From Microbacterium horticulturae (GTDB lineage: Bacteria; Actinomycetota; Actinomycetes; Actinomycetales; Microbacteriaceae): 64,000 nt of DNA. Below the pieces are notes generated by a model. That model did not search any database. It was not told where the DNA came from and saw only the letters and a program-made list of their open reading frames with translations. A program made the position numbers and the translations under genes. Where the stretch lies: the NCBI RefSeq assembly GCF_029094505.1, contig NZ_CP119108.1, positions 3,410,001-3,474,000 on the forward strand, read 5' to 3'. How positions within the stretch are numbered: position 1 is the first letter of the stretch; each line of letters starts with the position of its first letter. Of the stretch, positions 8,414-17,121 are shown one piece after another.

Positions 8414-9643
8414 TCAGAGCGTCGGGGCGTTCCAGAGCGTGCGATAGGCGTTCTGATAGGCCTTGCCGCCGTATCCCTCCTCGTTGTACCCGCCGCTCGA
8501 GGTCAGGAACCCCTTCGCGGTGGCCGGCACCCAGAATCGGTTGGGCACGAGCTCCTTGTCGGGACTGGCCGCGGGCTCGCCTGCCAGCAGACGGATGGTC
8601 TGGTCCATCTCGGCGTAGGCGTCCCAAGCCACGCTCGGCCCGACGTCGGCCTGCAAGATGCCGTCGTCATGGCCGACCATCGTCTGGATCGTCGTCGCGC
8701 TCGCGCCCCAGGCGTAGACCTTGACGTCGTCGCGCTTGGCCTGTTGCACGCCGGTGACCGCGAAGGTCGCCATGCCGTCGAACGCGACGAACACGGCATT
8801 GATCTTCGGGTCGGCCAGCAGCGCCGACGACACCTGGTTCGTGGTGTCGCTGGTCCAGTTCTGCACCGGGATGTCGATCGTCTTGTCGACCGTGCAGACA
8901 TCACCGCAGTCGGCCTTGACCTCGCTCTTGACCGCGGCCGTGGCCGCCGGCCCCTGGATCACCGAACTGCTGGTGACCATGAGCGCGTGCAGCGGCTTGC
9001 CGGCAAGGGCCACCACCGCGGCATCCACACTCGTCTTCATGCCTTCGGCCGTCTCGACCCCGGTCACCGCGTCGAGACCGGAGTAGTCGTTGGTCTCGTT
9101 GTAGTTGCCGTCGATGATCTTCACGCCGGCCTTGGCCGCCGATGTCAGCTGCGGACCGATCGCCCCCGGGATGATGCCGCAGAACATCGCGAGCACGTCC
9201 GCGTGCGCCGCGATCGCGTTCTTCACGCCGGTCGCCCATTGGTCGGGTGAACCCGAGTTGCTGAACGTGATGACCTTCGCGCCGAACTCCTCGCCGAGCT
9301 GCTTGTAGGTGGCGACCTGGTGGTTGCAGGTGTCGATCTCGTTGTTGATCGGGAAGGCGTAGATCGTCTTGCCCTTGATCGCCGAGACGTCGACGCTGTC
9401 GCCTGGAGCCGTGAACTGCGGCACCTTCTCGGCGTCGCTGACAGCGGTCTTCAGCTTGGTCAGCGTCGCCTGCGACACCTGCGTGCCGGCCGCGTTGCCA
9501 CCCGAGCCACCCGACCCGCCCGACCCGCCGCCCGAGCTGCTGCACCCCGCGAGCGCCAGCGCGCACGCCAGTGCGGTGACGCCGATCACCATCCCCCGCT
9601 TGACTCCGTGCCCTCGGGTGGGGCGCGCCTTCACTGCATGCAT
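8414..9643 (-). CDS. Sugar ABC transporter substrate-binding lipoprotein (RbsB-like)
   Basis: 409 residues. The signal peptide with lipobox LALAGCSSSG puts the mature Cys at about residue 34, followed by a Ser/Gly linker and a periplasmic-binding-protein type I fold. That fold shows the repeated pattern of this family: KTIYAFPINNE opening, QWATGVKNAIAAHADVLAMFCG, and DPKINAVFVAFDGMATFAVTGVQ. Start at 9643 after CGGAGG. First gene of the three-gene importer. A nucleoside hydrolase lies just upstream on the same strand, so ribose or a nucleoside is a possible ligand, but the binding residues cannot be read with certainty. Confidence 0.9.
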   Translation of the reverse strand: MHAVKARPTRGHGVKRGMVIGVTALACALALAGCSSSGGGSGGSGGSGGNAAGTQVSQATLTKLKTAVSDAEKVPQFTAPGDSVDVSAIKGKTIYAFPINNEIDTCNHQVATYKQLGEEFGAKVITFSNSGSPDQWATGVKNAIAAHADVLAMFCGIIPGAIGPQLTSAAKAGVKIIDGNYNETNDYSGLDAVTGVETAEGMKTSVDAAVVALAGKPLHALMVTSSSVIQGPAATAAVKSEVKADCGDVCTVDKTIDIPVQNWTSDTTNQVSSALLADPKINAVFVAFDGMATFAVTGVQQAKRDDVKVYAWGASATTIQTMVGHDDGILQADVGPSVAWDAYAEMDQTIRLLAGEPAASPDKELVPNRFWVPATAKGFLTSSGGYNEEGYGGKAYQNAYRTLWNAPTL

Positions 9644-9914
9644 CTGATCCTCCGACCAATCGATGATTGCGGGAATTACTCAGAGGCACACTTTGCGCAT
9701 TGTGCGCACGTAGCGGTCAGCCGACCTCGTCAGGGCTGTTCGGGAAACCAGCCCGGCGGGACCATCCAATCGTCGCGTCGTTGCAACGCGTGCATGTGTC
9801 TTTGTTCCGCATGCTAGAGATCGCATACCAGATCGTCAACAATTTTGGATGGCCTCGAATGATACTCACAAGTTCGTGCCGTGGGCGTGAACGGCCGGGT
9901 CGAGGTCTCCCGGT
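9644..9914 (-). promoter_or_regulatory. Promoter and long structured leader of the RbsB-type operon
   Basis: On the minus strand TTGACG (9839-9834) and TAGCAT (9816-9811) with a 17-bp spacer form a plausible sigma70-type promoter. This would leave a leader of about 160 nt before the binding-protein gene. The leader holds a perfect CGTTGCAACG palindrome (9779-9788), a GGGCTG/CAGCCC hairpin (9733-9754) and two TGCGCA units (9694-9708). CGTTGCAACG resembles LacI-family operator cores. Nothing here matches a riboswitch I can name. Confidence 0.4.
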
Positions 9915-9958
9915 GACGCTCCTGGGGATAAGGACGTGTCCTCATCCCCAGGAGCGTC
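9915..9958 (-). terminator. Long hairpin overlapping the end of the nucleoside hydrolase gene
   Basis: A 44-nt near-perfect inverted repeat with arms of about 21 nt (core CTCCTGGGGAT / ATCCCCAGGAG, inner GGAC/GTCC) has a single mismatched pair. Its right arm covers the last five codons and stop of the nucleoside hydrolase. It probably ends transcription of that gene before the sugar ABC promoter. It is unusually long for a terminator stem. Confidence 0.6.
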
Positions 9959-10919
9959 CGGGCGAAGGCGCCGACGTGAGCTGAGCCACCGCCTCGACCA
10001 CCAGGTCGGCGAAGCGCCCGTGGTCGAGCTGCAGCGCGACATCCACTCGATACTCGCTGCCGGTGCCGTGGCGCATGGCCGGCACATCGACGAAGTCGAC
10101 GACGGTCATGCCGCGGGTCCAGGTTCCGCGCAGCTCGACGTGCACGTCGGCCTTCGCCGTGTTGAACACCGCAGGATCGATCACCGCCGCCACGCAGCAC
10201 GCGTCATGGATGGGGGGATGCGCGAACCCGAACACCTCGTGGTAAGTCGATCCGAAGAACTCCCAGACATCCAGCACGAACCGGCTCACCGGGCCGCCGA
10301 TCGTGCGCACGCGTTCGTTGAGCTCGTCGGTCGCGAGCGCCTGGTGGGTGAGATCGAGACCGACCATCGTGACGTCCCACGATCCGCGGAACACGTCTTC
10401 GGCGGCCTCGGGGTCCACGGCGATGTTGAACTCGGCGGCGGGCGTGGCGTTGCCGCGCGTGTAGGCGCCGCCCATCACGACGACGCGCTTGACGCGGTCG
10501 ATGATCTCGGGATGTACCCGCATCGCGAGCGCGACGTTGGTGAGGGGGCCGGTCGCGACGAGCGTGACGGTGCCGGGCTCGTGAGCCAGGATCGTGTCGG
10601 CGATGAGGTCGACCGCGTGCCGCGGGTCGACCTCGAACGCCGGCTGCGGAAGCACCGGGCCGTCAAGCCCGGAGTCGCCGTGGATGTCTTCAGCCACCCG
10701 CTGCGGCTCGACGAGCGGCCGGTCGGCGCCGCGCGAGACCGGCACGCGGATGCCCGCAACCGTGCACACCGCGAGTGCGTTGCGCGTGACCTTCTCGAGC
10801 GTCTGATTGCCGGCGACCGTCGTGATCGCGAGCAGCTCGACGGCGGGGCTGCCCGCGGCCAGCAGGATCGCTATGGCGTCGTCATGCCCGGGATCGCAGT
10901 CGAGGATGATCTTCTCCAT
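9942..10919 (-). CDS. Nucleoside hydrolase (inosine-uridine preferring family)
   Basis: 325-residue IU_nuc_hydro enzyme that cleaves the N-glycosidic bond of (ribo)nucleosides to free base and ribose. The calcium-binding signature DCDPGHDDA is at residues 6-14. Also present are ATGPLTNVALAM, VVMGGAYTRGN, EFNIAVDPEAAE and the HD ligand near PIHDACCV. The ATG at 10919 (MEKIILDCDPG) is chosen because the signature must be near the N-terminus; an in-frame ATG 24 bp upstream is possible. The RBS is weak. Ribose released here could feed metabolism served by the downstream transporter. Confidence 0.9.
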   Translation of the reverse strand: MEKIILDCDPGHDDAIAILLAAGSPAVELLAITTVAGNQTLEKVTRNALAVCTVAGIRVPVSRGADRPLVEPQRVAEDIHGDSGLDGPVLPQPAFEVDPRHAVDLIADTILAHEPGTVTLVATGPLTNVALAMRVHPEIIDRVKRVVVMGGAYTRGNATPAAEFNIAVDPEAAEDVFRGSWDVTMVGLDLTHQALATDELNERVRTIGGPVSRFVLDVWEFFGSTYHEVFGFAHPPIHDACCVAAVIDPAVFNTAKADVHVELRGTWTRGMTVVDFVDVPAMRHGTGSEYRVDVALQLDHGRFADLVVEAVAQLTSAPSPGRSWG

Positions 10920-11096
10920 CGCCCGATTCTCGCGCACGCGCACCGCAGCCGCACCGGCAAGTCCCGCAGATCGACGAGCGCCTGCAAGCCGTTCCGCCCG
11001 GCCCCGCGCTCCGTGTCATCGCACCCGCGCGTTGTCAATGCCTCGCCGCACGAGGCGCGAGCACGCCATGATGGAGCGATCGGCGGGAGGAGCAGC

Positions 11097-11558
11097 GTGG
11101 ACGACATCGAACGACTGGCGAGCGCGGCGTCGCGTCGCGGCATCCGGGTGGCCCTGGCCGAATCGCTCACGAGCGGGCTGCTCGCAAGCAGAGTCGGAAG
11201 GGGTGAGGATGCCGCGACCTGGTTCGCCGGCAGCATCGTCGCCTACCTGACGGACGTGAAGGAAGGCCTGCTCGGGCTCGAGCCCGGCACGGACCCGTGC
11301 TCGCCCGAGTGCGCGGAGCAGCTCGCCGGCGGCGCGCGTTCCCTGCTGACGGCCGACATCGCCGTCTCGACGACCGGTGTCGGCGGCCCTGACCCGGAGG
11401 ACGGCCATGCCCCCGGCACGGTTTACCTGGGCTGGGCGACGGCTGACACCACGGGCCACCGCTTGCTGCGCCTGGACGGCGGCCCGCAGCAGGTGCTCGA
11501 TGACACCGTGTCCGCGGCCGTCGCCCTGCTGGCCGACCTCGTCGAGCAAGGCGGCTAG
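11097..11558 (+). CDS. pncC: Nicotinamide-nucleotide amidase / CinA C-terminal domain protein
   Basis: 153 residues, a stand-alone CinA C-terminal domain. Diagnostic segments are VALAESLTSGLLASRVG, TWFAGSIVAYLTDVKEGLLG and DIAVSTTGVGGPDPEDGHAPG. PncC deamidates nicotinamide mononucleotide to nicotinate mononucleotide in pyridine-nucleotide salvage. The GTG start at 11097 follows GGGAGGAG. It is divergent from the nucleoside hydrolase, giving a small nucleotide-salvage neighbourhood, and its stop lies 1 nt from the stop of the convergent GH31 gene. Confidence 0.82.
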   Translation: MDDIERLASAASRRGIRVALAESLTSGLLASRVGRGEDAATWFAGSIVAYLTDVKEGLLGLEPGTDPCSPECAEQLAGGARSLLTADIAVSTTGVGGPDPEDGHAPGTVYLGWATADTTGHRLLRLDGGPQQVLDDTVSAAVALLADLVEQGG

Positions 11559-11559
11559 C

Positions 11560-13797
11560 TCAATCCTCGACGACCCCCTCAAAGAGCGCGAGCAGGTCTC
11601 GATCGCGAGTGAATACGGGGATGCGGTCGAATGGCGAGGGCACGGTGACTGTCTGTCCGCCGTCGAACTGCTGCCCTGTCCAGACGTCGGTCCACGTGCC
11701 GGCCGGCAGGTAGACGTCGCGTGCCACGCCCGATTCCTCGAGCACTGGCGCCACGAGCAGCCCAGATCCCAGCATCCATTCTGTCTGCGCGCTCCAGACG
11801 TTCGGGTCGTCGGGCCACTCGAAGAACAGCGGTCGCATGAGCGGCAGGTCGGTCGCGATCGTGTCCGCAGCGGCGGCAGACAGGTACGGCACGAGCCGCT
11901 CGCGCAACTGTGTGAACCGACGGAACACCGGCAGCACGCGTTCGTCACCCGTGCGCTCGGCGATGTTCCACGGCGTGCGGTCGCGCGAAGGTGTGCGGTG
12001 GTGGTTGAACTCGGAGTGGTACTGCATGATCGGCACGAAGGTCGACGCCTGCGCGGCCCGGACGTAGAGTTCGGCCGATGGGATGTCTCCGGAGAACCCG
12101 GCGATGTCCCAGCCCCAGTAGACGATTCCGCAGGATGCCGCGGTCAGGCCCGCGTTCATCGACCAGCGGAACGCCTCCCATGTGGAGTTCTCGTCGCCGG
12201 CCCAGAAGGCTCCGTGCGACTGCGAGCCGGTGAAGCCCGCCCGGCTGAACGTCACCGGCGCCTTGCCGGTCGACGCGAGCAGCTCGCCGTACGCCTTTGC
12301 GTAGCCGACCGGGAAGAGGTTGTTCTTCTCGTCACCGCGTCGCCCGTCGAGATAGACGAGTTCGGCGCCCCACGCGTGCTCGCCGCCATCGGTCTTGAAC
12401 CCGTCCACGCCCAGCTCCTCGACGAGGTAGCGGCGCTTCTGAGTCCACCACTGGGCGGCGCGCTCGTCGGTGAGATCTGGCATGAGGGCGAGCGGGAACC
12501 ACCACCCGCGGTTGCGGTACGGCCGCGTTCCGCCCCGCAGGTCGGGTTCGCGGATCAGAACGTCGTCGCGCACGGCCGCTGCGGCATCCGCTGCCAATTG
12601 CCCGGTCGGGTGCGGACGCATCTTCAGTAGCGGGATCTGCCACAGGTGCAGCCGGATGTCGCGATCGTGCAGTTCGTCGGCCATCCCCTTCGGGTCGGGC
12701 CACGCACCGTCTTCGGGGAAGGTGAAGTCGCTGAGCCGGTGCGGAGCGCCGTCTTCGGCCACCTCGTAACGCGCGTCGCGAAACGCGGTAAAGGTGGATT
12801 CGTCGCTCCAGGCCTCGATGACGACAGAGCCGACCGGCACGTCGTGCTGCGCGTGAAGGTCCATCTGACGCATTACTTCAGCCTGCGTGTTCCACTCGTT
12901 GCCGCTGGCCCACAGCCGGAACACCCACGCCGGCAGCTCGGTGGCTCGGCCGACGCGGTCGAGAAACGCGCGCAGGACCTCAACCGGACTGCCGTCGAAC
13001 AGGCGCAGCGCGAGGTCGCCGCCGGGCCCGGTCTCGGCTTCGATGACGATGCGACCGGGATCGGTCTCGCCGACGTCGAACCACACACGGCGCGACGTGT
13101 CGATGTGGAATCCCCAGCCGGTGCCGCCGGTCACGTGCGCGAACGGCATCGGCAGATACGTCTTGCGTTCGGCGCCCTGGCTCTTGTACTGCTCGAAGAC
13201 GACGGCGTCGAGGCCAGTTCCGGTCTGGTCGACGGCGTCGTGACGTTCGCCGAACCCGGCGACACGCTCACCGGCGCTCAATGGCAGCGCGAAGCGCACT
13301 CGCCACGCGCGCTGCCCATCGTGCAGCACTTCAGTGCTGTTCGCGAGCGCGCGACCGCGGCCGTGTTCGGCGACTGCGCCGGGTGCGGCTTGCCACTGCG
13401 CGGCGCGGAAGTCGAACCACCGAGTGCGCTCGACGCGGCCATCGGTGCGAGTGGCGACGAACCGGTAACGGTAGGTGCCGTCCGCACGCAAGTTGTCGAC
13501 CCGGGTCTGCCAACCGCCCGCGGAACGCGCCATGCGGGCCGCCGCCGAGGCAAGGTGCCCGCCGTCGCTAACGCGGCCGCGCGAGGTCGTCGCGACACGC
13601 TCGAGGTCGTGCTCGTCGACGACCGGGGCGCCGCCGTCGTCGGACCGCCACTCGAGCACGCACACGGCCGACTCGACGCCGGCGTCGGCGCGCAGCCCGA
13701 GAGCAACGCTCTCGCCTGCAAGGGGCACGACGGGCGAGCGCTGCTCGGTGTCGATCGAGTACGGGTGGCCGGACCCCGAAGGGCGATGGCGGATCAT
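11560..13797 (-). CDS. Glycoside hydrolase family 31 (alpha-glucosidase/alpha-xylosidase type)
   Basis: 745 residues, no signal peptide, so cytoplasmic. It has the GH31 beta-sandwich N-terminal region followed by the (beta/alpha)8 barrel. The catalytic nucleophile is Asp470 in GVDGFKTDGGEH, and the likely acid/base is Asp535 in FWAGDENSTW; both are intact. GWDIAGFSG and QYHSEFNHH are further barrel landmarks. It retains configuration and releases alpha-linked glucose or xylose from the non-reducing end. The ATG overlaps the GH15 stop (ATGA). Last gene of the ROK-regulated ABC operon. Specificity (alpha-1,6-, alpha-1,3-glucoside or xyloside) is not readable. Confidence 0.88.
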   Translation of the reverse strand: MIRHRPSGSGHPYSIDTEQRSPVVPLAGESVALGLRADAGVESAVCVLEWRSDDGGAPVVDEHDLERVATTSRGRVSDGGHLASAAARMARSAGGWQTRVDNLRADGTYRYRFVATRTDGRVERTRWFDFRAAQWQAAPGAVAEHGRGRALANSTEVLHDGQRAWRVRFALPLSAGERVAGFGERHDAVDQTGTGLDAVVFEQYKSQGAERKTYLPMPFAHVTGGTGWGFHIDTSRRVWFDVGETDPGRIVIEAETGPGGDLALRLFDGSPVEVLRAFLDRVGRATELPAWVFRLWASGNEWNTQAEVMRQMDLHAQHDVPVGSVVIEAWSDESTFTAFRDARYEVAEDGAPHRLSDFTFPEDGAWPDPKGMADELHDRDIRLHLWQIPLLKMRPHPTGQLAADAAAAVRDDVLIREPDLRGGTRPYRNRGWWFPLALMPDLTDERAAQWWTQKRRYLVEELGVDGFKTDGGEHAWGAELVYLDGRRGDEKNNLFPVGYAKAYGELLASTGKAPVTFSRAGFTGSQSHGAFWAGDENSTWEAFRWSMNAGLTAASCGIVYWGWDIAGFSGDIPSAELYVRAAQASTFVPIMQYHSEFNHHRTPSRDRTPWNIAERTGDERVLPVFRRFTQLRERLVPYLSAAAADTIATDLPLMRPLFFEWPDDPNVWSAQTEWMLGSGLLVAPVLEESGVARDVYLPAGTWTDVWTGQQFDGGQTVTVPSPFDRIPVFTRDRDLLALFEGVVED

Positions 13798-14939
13798 CGG
13801 GTGCGTCCTTCCGTCACGTCGGGTATTCGGCCAAGGGCAAGGCCCAGCCGCAGGAACATGGCGTGGCTCCATAGCAGCGGTGTGGCCACGGGCCCCCAGC
13901 GATCTACCCACTCCTGCCGCATCCCGGGGGCGATGAGGTGTCCGGCCGTCTGTTCCGGCAGATCGAACTGGTCGGTGGCCGTCTCCGCTGCCCAACCGAA
14001 TAACTCCTCGGCCCGCTGTCGGTCACCGTCGGCGAGGTGCGCGAGCCCGAGGAAGCATGACAGCAACGGCCACTGGCCGCCGCCGAAGAACGTGTCGCCG
14101 AGGTAGCGGTGCACGCCGCCATCGACGGTGAGGTGGGCTTCGAGCACCGCGACGGTGCGGCGGGCAAGGTCGGAGCCGGGGTCTACGAAACCGAGCGGCG
14201 CGATGGCCGCGGCGAGGCTGCCGTCGACGGCAGTGCTGCCGAGCCATTTGATGAGGTGCCCGTCCGCGATTCCGTCGGCAGCGACGAGCTTCTTCATCGC
14301 CGCCACCTCGCTCTGGATACGTTCGGTCAACTCGGCGTCCACGAGCTTCTCGTCGGCAACCGCGCTCAGTCCCGCCGCGATGCAAGCCAGCGTCGACACG
14401 TGCACGTGCTGGGAGTGCTCCTCCCACCAGTCGTAACAGGGGCGCTGCCATGAGGCGAGCAGGTACTCGGTGGTCAGCGTTACGGCGTCGCGGTACCGCG
14501 TGCCATCGAGGCCGTGCCGTCCGAGGTGCTCGACGAGCGCCCACAGCCAGGTGCCGTAGCCGTCGAGCTGAAAGTCCCACCACTCGTCGGCGCCGTCGCC
14601 GCCGGCAAACGTGAACCGCGCCGGAAGCATCCGCACCGCCGGCACAGGGCGCCCCTCGCGCGCGTCGTCGACGATCGCATGGATCGCATCGGCGCGCCGC
14701 TCGATGACATCCGCACACCAGTCGTAGAAGCGTCTCGCCGAGTCGATCTCCCCCATCGCCGAGGCCGCATCCGCGATGAACGAGCCGTCGCGCAACCAGC
14801 TGTAGCCGACGTAGGCGGAGAACGTGGGACTGGCCGGGTATGCCCCTTCGGGCGTCTGCAGAGACGTGATGAGGTGGATGCTGCGCTCGGCGAGCGCAGC
14901 GATGTCGGCCGCGCTGCGGTGAAGAGTGGTATCGGTCAC
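13794..14939 (-). CDS. GH15-family exo-glucosidase (isomaltose glucohydrolase-like)
   Basis: 381 residues, cytoplasmic, (alpha/alpha)6-barrel GH15 protein without starch-binding or N-terminal beta domain. Landmarks are GYSWLRDGSF, FQLDGYGTWLWALVEH, CYDWWEEHSQHVHV with Glu173/Glu174 at the place of the catalytic acid, GGGQWPLLSCFLGLAHLADGD, and LPEQ with Glu329 as the likely base. Its short single-domain form and WWEE context resemble actinobacterial isomaltose glucohydrolase, an inverting enzyme releasing beta-glucose. GTG start with poor Shine-Dalgarno, just downstream of a strong hairpin, so expression is probably lower than the binding protein. Confidence 0.82.
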   Translation of the reverse strand: MTDTTLHRSAADIAALAERSIHLITSLQTPEGAYPASPTFSAYVGYSWLRDGSFIADAASAMGEIDSARRFYDWCADVIERRADAIHAIVDDAREGRPVPAVRMLPARFTFAGGDGADEWWDFQLDGYGTWLWALVEHLGRHGLDGTRYRDAVTLTTEYLLASWQRPCYDWWEEHSQHVHVSTLACIAAGLSAVADEKLVDAELTERIQSEVAAMKKLVAADGIADGHLIKWLGSTAVDGSLAAAIAPLGFVDPGSDLARRTVAVLEAHLTVDGGVHRYLGDTFFGGGQWPLLSCFLGLAHLADGDRQRAEELFGWAAETATDQFDLPEQTAGHLIAPGMRQEWVDRWGPVATPLLWSHAMFLRLGLALGRIPDVTEGRTR

Positions 14940-14958
14940 AAGGAGTCTTTCGTAGAGG

Positions 14959-14990
14959 GGCCGTGCCCGCCGTCGGCGGCGGGCACGGCC
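14959..14990 (-). terminator. Intercistronic hairpin between binding protein and GH15
   Basis: A perfect 13-bp stem, GGCCGTGCCCGCC / GGCGGGCACGGCC with a 6-nt loop, directly follows the binding-protein stop. There is no U-tract and the operon continues. Such hairpins commonly act as partial terminators or mRNA 3'-end stabilisers that keep binding-protein levels above downstream genes. Confidence 0.65.
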
Positions 14991-15002
14991 GGTCCGGTGC
15001 GG

Positions 15003-16250
15003 TTACTGCAGGAGTGCGTCGACCTGATCGGCCAGCGCGGGGATGGCCTTCTCGGTCGTGGTGCGTCCCGCTGCAATCTCGCCGAGGGCGTTGGTCACGG
15101 CATCCTGGATCTGCTGCGACTGCGAACCGAGCTGCGGTGCGACGGCGATGTTCTCGAGAGCGTCGAACACGGCCTTGCGGTTCGCGGGCGGCGTCTGCTC
15201 CAGATAGGGCTGCAGCAGCGACTCGTCGCTGATGGCGGGCAGCTCCCAGCCGGCGTCGAGGCGGACACCCACCATCTCCTTCGAGCTGCTGAGGTACTCC
15301 GCCCACTTCTGAGCGGCTTCCTTGTGGTTCGAGGCGTCAGAGACGACGACGGCGTTCGAGAACGTCGCGCTGGCCTTCTGCGCGTCACCGGGTTCAACGG
15401 CGATGTCCCAGCCGAACGGCAGGTCGCCGACGAGGCTGATCATCCAGATTCCGGTGTGCCACATGGCGAGCTTGCCGTCCTTGAACAGGTTCGTGTCGAA
15501 GTCGGCGGTGCCAGCGCCGTCGGCGGCGGTCGGCATCACCGTGCCCGACTTTCCGGCGATCCATTCTGCGGCGGCCTTCCCTGCCTCCGAGTCGAACGCC
15601 GTCGTCTTGCCATCGGACGAGAGGAACGAGCCACCGGCCTGCTGAACGGCCTTGTAGTACTCGTTGTAGGTGACCGGCTGGTAGTCGCCCCACACGCCGG
15701 CCTTCTTGTCGGTGAGCTTCTCGGCTGCGGCCTTCTCGTCGGCCCAGGTCCAGTCGGCGGTGGGGTAGTCGACGCCGGCCTTGTCGAAGAGATCCTTGTT
15801 GTAGAACAGGACGACGTTCGAGAACGACGTGGGCAGCGCGTACTGAGCGCCGTCGACCTTGTAGCTGTCGAGCACCGACGTGCGGTATGCCGACGCGTCG
15901 ACGCCGTCGAGCGCGGCCAGCACCCCATTCGCTTGGATGTTGGCGAAGCTGCCGGCGTCGACGTCGAACACGTCGGCCTGCGTACCGGCGGCGAGGTCGG
16001 TCTGCAGCTGTGTGAAGTAGTCGCTGTAGGGCGCGGTGGTGACCTTCACAGTGATGTTGGGGTTCTCGTCTTCGAAGGCGGCGACGATCTTCTTAAGGTT
16101 GTCCTCGTTGCCGCCGTTCGAGATGAAGTTGGAGTAGGTGATGGTGACGGGGCCACTGTCGCCGGCGTCGCCACCGGATGATGAGCAGCCGGTGAGCCCG
16201 AGGGCTGCCACCAGCGCGACGGATGTCGTCGCGACGATTGTCTTTTTCAT
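15003..16250 (-). CDS. Carbohydrate ABC transporter substrate-binding lipoprotein
   Basis: 415 residues. The signal peptide with lipobox LGLTGCSSSG anchors a family-1 (MalE/UgpB-like) binding protein at the outer face of the membrane. Typical segments are ITYSNFISNGGN at the start of the mature part, VVLFYNKDLFDKAGVDYPTADWTW, and GKLAMWHTGIWM in the hinge region. It should capture the oligosaccharide later hydrolysed by the co-transcribed GH15 and GH31 enzymes, so an alpha-gluco-oligosaccharide such as isomaltose or panose is the best inference. A strong hairpin follows its stop. Confidence 0.9.
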   Translation of the reverse strand: MKKTIVATTSVALVAALGLTGCSSSGGDAGDSGPVTITYSNFISNGGNEDNLKKIVAAFEDENPNITVKVTTAPYSDYFTQLQTDLAAGTQADVFDVDAGSFANIQANGVLAALDGVDASAYRTSVLDSYKVDGAQYALPTSFSNVVLFYNKDLFDKAGVDYPTADWTWADEKAAAEKLTDKKAGVWGDYQPVTYNEYYKAVQQAGGSFLSSDGKTTAFDSEAGKAAAEWIAGKSGTVMPTAADGAGTADFDTNLFKDGKLAMWHTGIWMISLVGDLPFGWDIAVEPGDAQKASATFSNAVVVSDASNHKEAAQKWAEYLSSSKEMVGVRLDAGWELPAISDESLLQPYLEQTPPANRKAVFDALENIAVAPQLGSQSQQIQDAVTNALGEIAAGRTTTEKAIPALADQVDALLQ

Positions 16251-16290
16251 GGTGCGGGATCTCCTTTGATGAGGCGTTCGGGTGGAAGGG

Positions 16291-17121
16291 TCATTTCAGG
16301 CCGGTGCCGGCCACACCCTGGACGATGTACTTCTGGGCGAAGACGTAGAGGGCGAACATCGGCAGGATGCTGATGACCGAGCCGGCCATGAGCACGTCCC
16401 ACTGAGTCGAGTACTGTCCTTGCAGGCTGGACAACGCGACCGGCAACGTCTGCATGGCGGGGTCGCGCAAGATGATGAGCGGCCACAGGAAGCTGTTCCA
16501 CGTGTTCAGGAAGGCGAACACGGTCAGCGTGGCCAAGGCGGGACGGACCAGCGGAAGCATGATCTGGAAGAAGATCCGGAAGTGCCCGGCACCGTCGAGT
16601 GTGGCGGCCTGGTCGAGGTCGTAGGGCACGCTGCTCATCGCCTGACGCAGCAGGAACACCCCGAATGCCGAGGCGATCGTCGGCAGGATCGCACCGAAGT
16701 AGGTGTTGATCAGGCCGAGCGTCTTCATCTCGGCGAACAGGGGCACGATCAGCACCTGGAAGGGGATCATCATCGTCGCGAGGTACAGCACGAACACCGC
16801 GCCGCGGCCGCGGAAGGGCATCCGGGCGAAGGCGTAGGCCGCCATGGCGCTGGTGATGAGCTGGAATACCGTGCTGATCACGGCGATGATGATCGAGTTG
16901 AGGATGACCTGCGCGAACGGCACCCGGCTGAACAGCTGGAAGTATGGGGCGAGCGACGGGTTGTCAGGAATCAGCTTCGGTGCCGTGGTCAGGGTGGCGC
17001 CGGGGGTGAGGGATGTCACGACCGTCCATACGAACGGGAACACCATGATGAGCGCCCCGACGATGAGCACGATGTAGAGCAGAGTCTTCGTGATGGCGTT
17101 GCGCCGGGCGGTCTCAGTCAT
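16291..17121 (-). CDS. Carbohydrate ABC transporter permease (MalG-like)
   Basis: 276 residues, six predicted membrane helices. The cytoplasmic EAA loop is present as DQAATLDGAGHFRIFFQIML, typical of the MalG/CUT1 subfamily, with C-terminal AQKYIVQGVAGTGLK. The start overlaps the end of the MalF-like gene by 8 bp. It forms the membrane channel with that protein; no ATPase gene is in the operon, so a shared MsmK/MsiK-type ATPase encoded elsewhere is expected, as is usual in actinobacteria. Confidence 0.92.
   Translation of the reverse strand: MTETARRNAITKTLLYIVLIVGALIMVFPFVWTVVTSLTPGATLTTAPKLIPDNPSLAPYFQLFSRVPFAQVILNSIIIAVISTVFQLITSAMAAYAFARMPFRGRGAVFVLYLATMMIPFQVLIVPLFAEMKTLGLINTYFGAILPTIASAFGVFLLRQAMSSVPYDLDQAATLDGAGHFRIFFQIMLPLVRPALATLTVFAFLNTWNSFLWPLIILRDPAMQTLPVALSSLQGQYSTQWDVLMAGSVISILPMFALYVFAQKYIVQGVAGTGLK

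Noticed and set aside
14514..16181. Long open frame antisense to the binding-protein and GH15 genes
   Set aside because: Its composition is that of a shadow frame in GC-rich DNA (no domain, no RBS), and the opposite strand encodes clear families.
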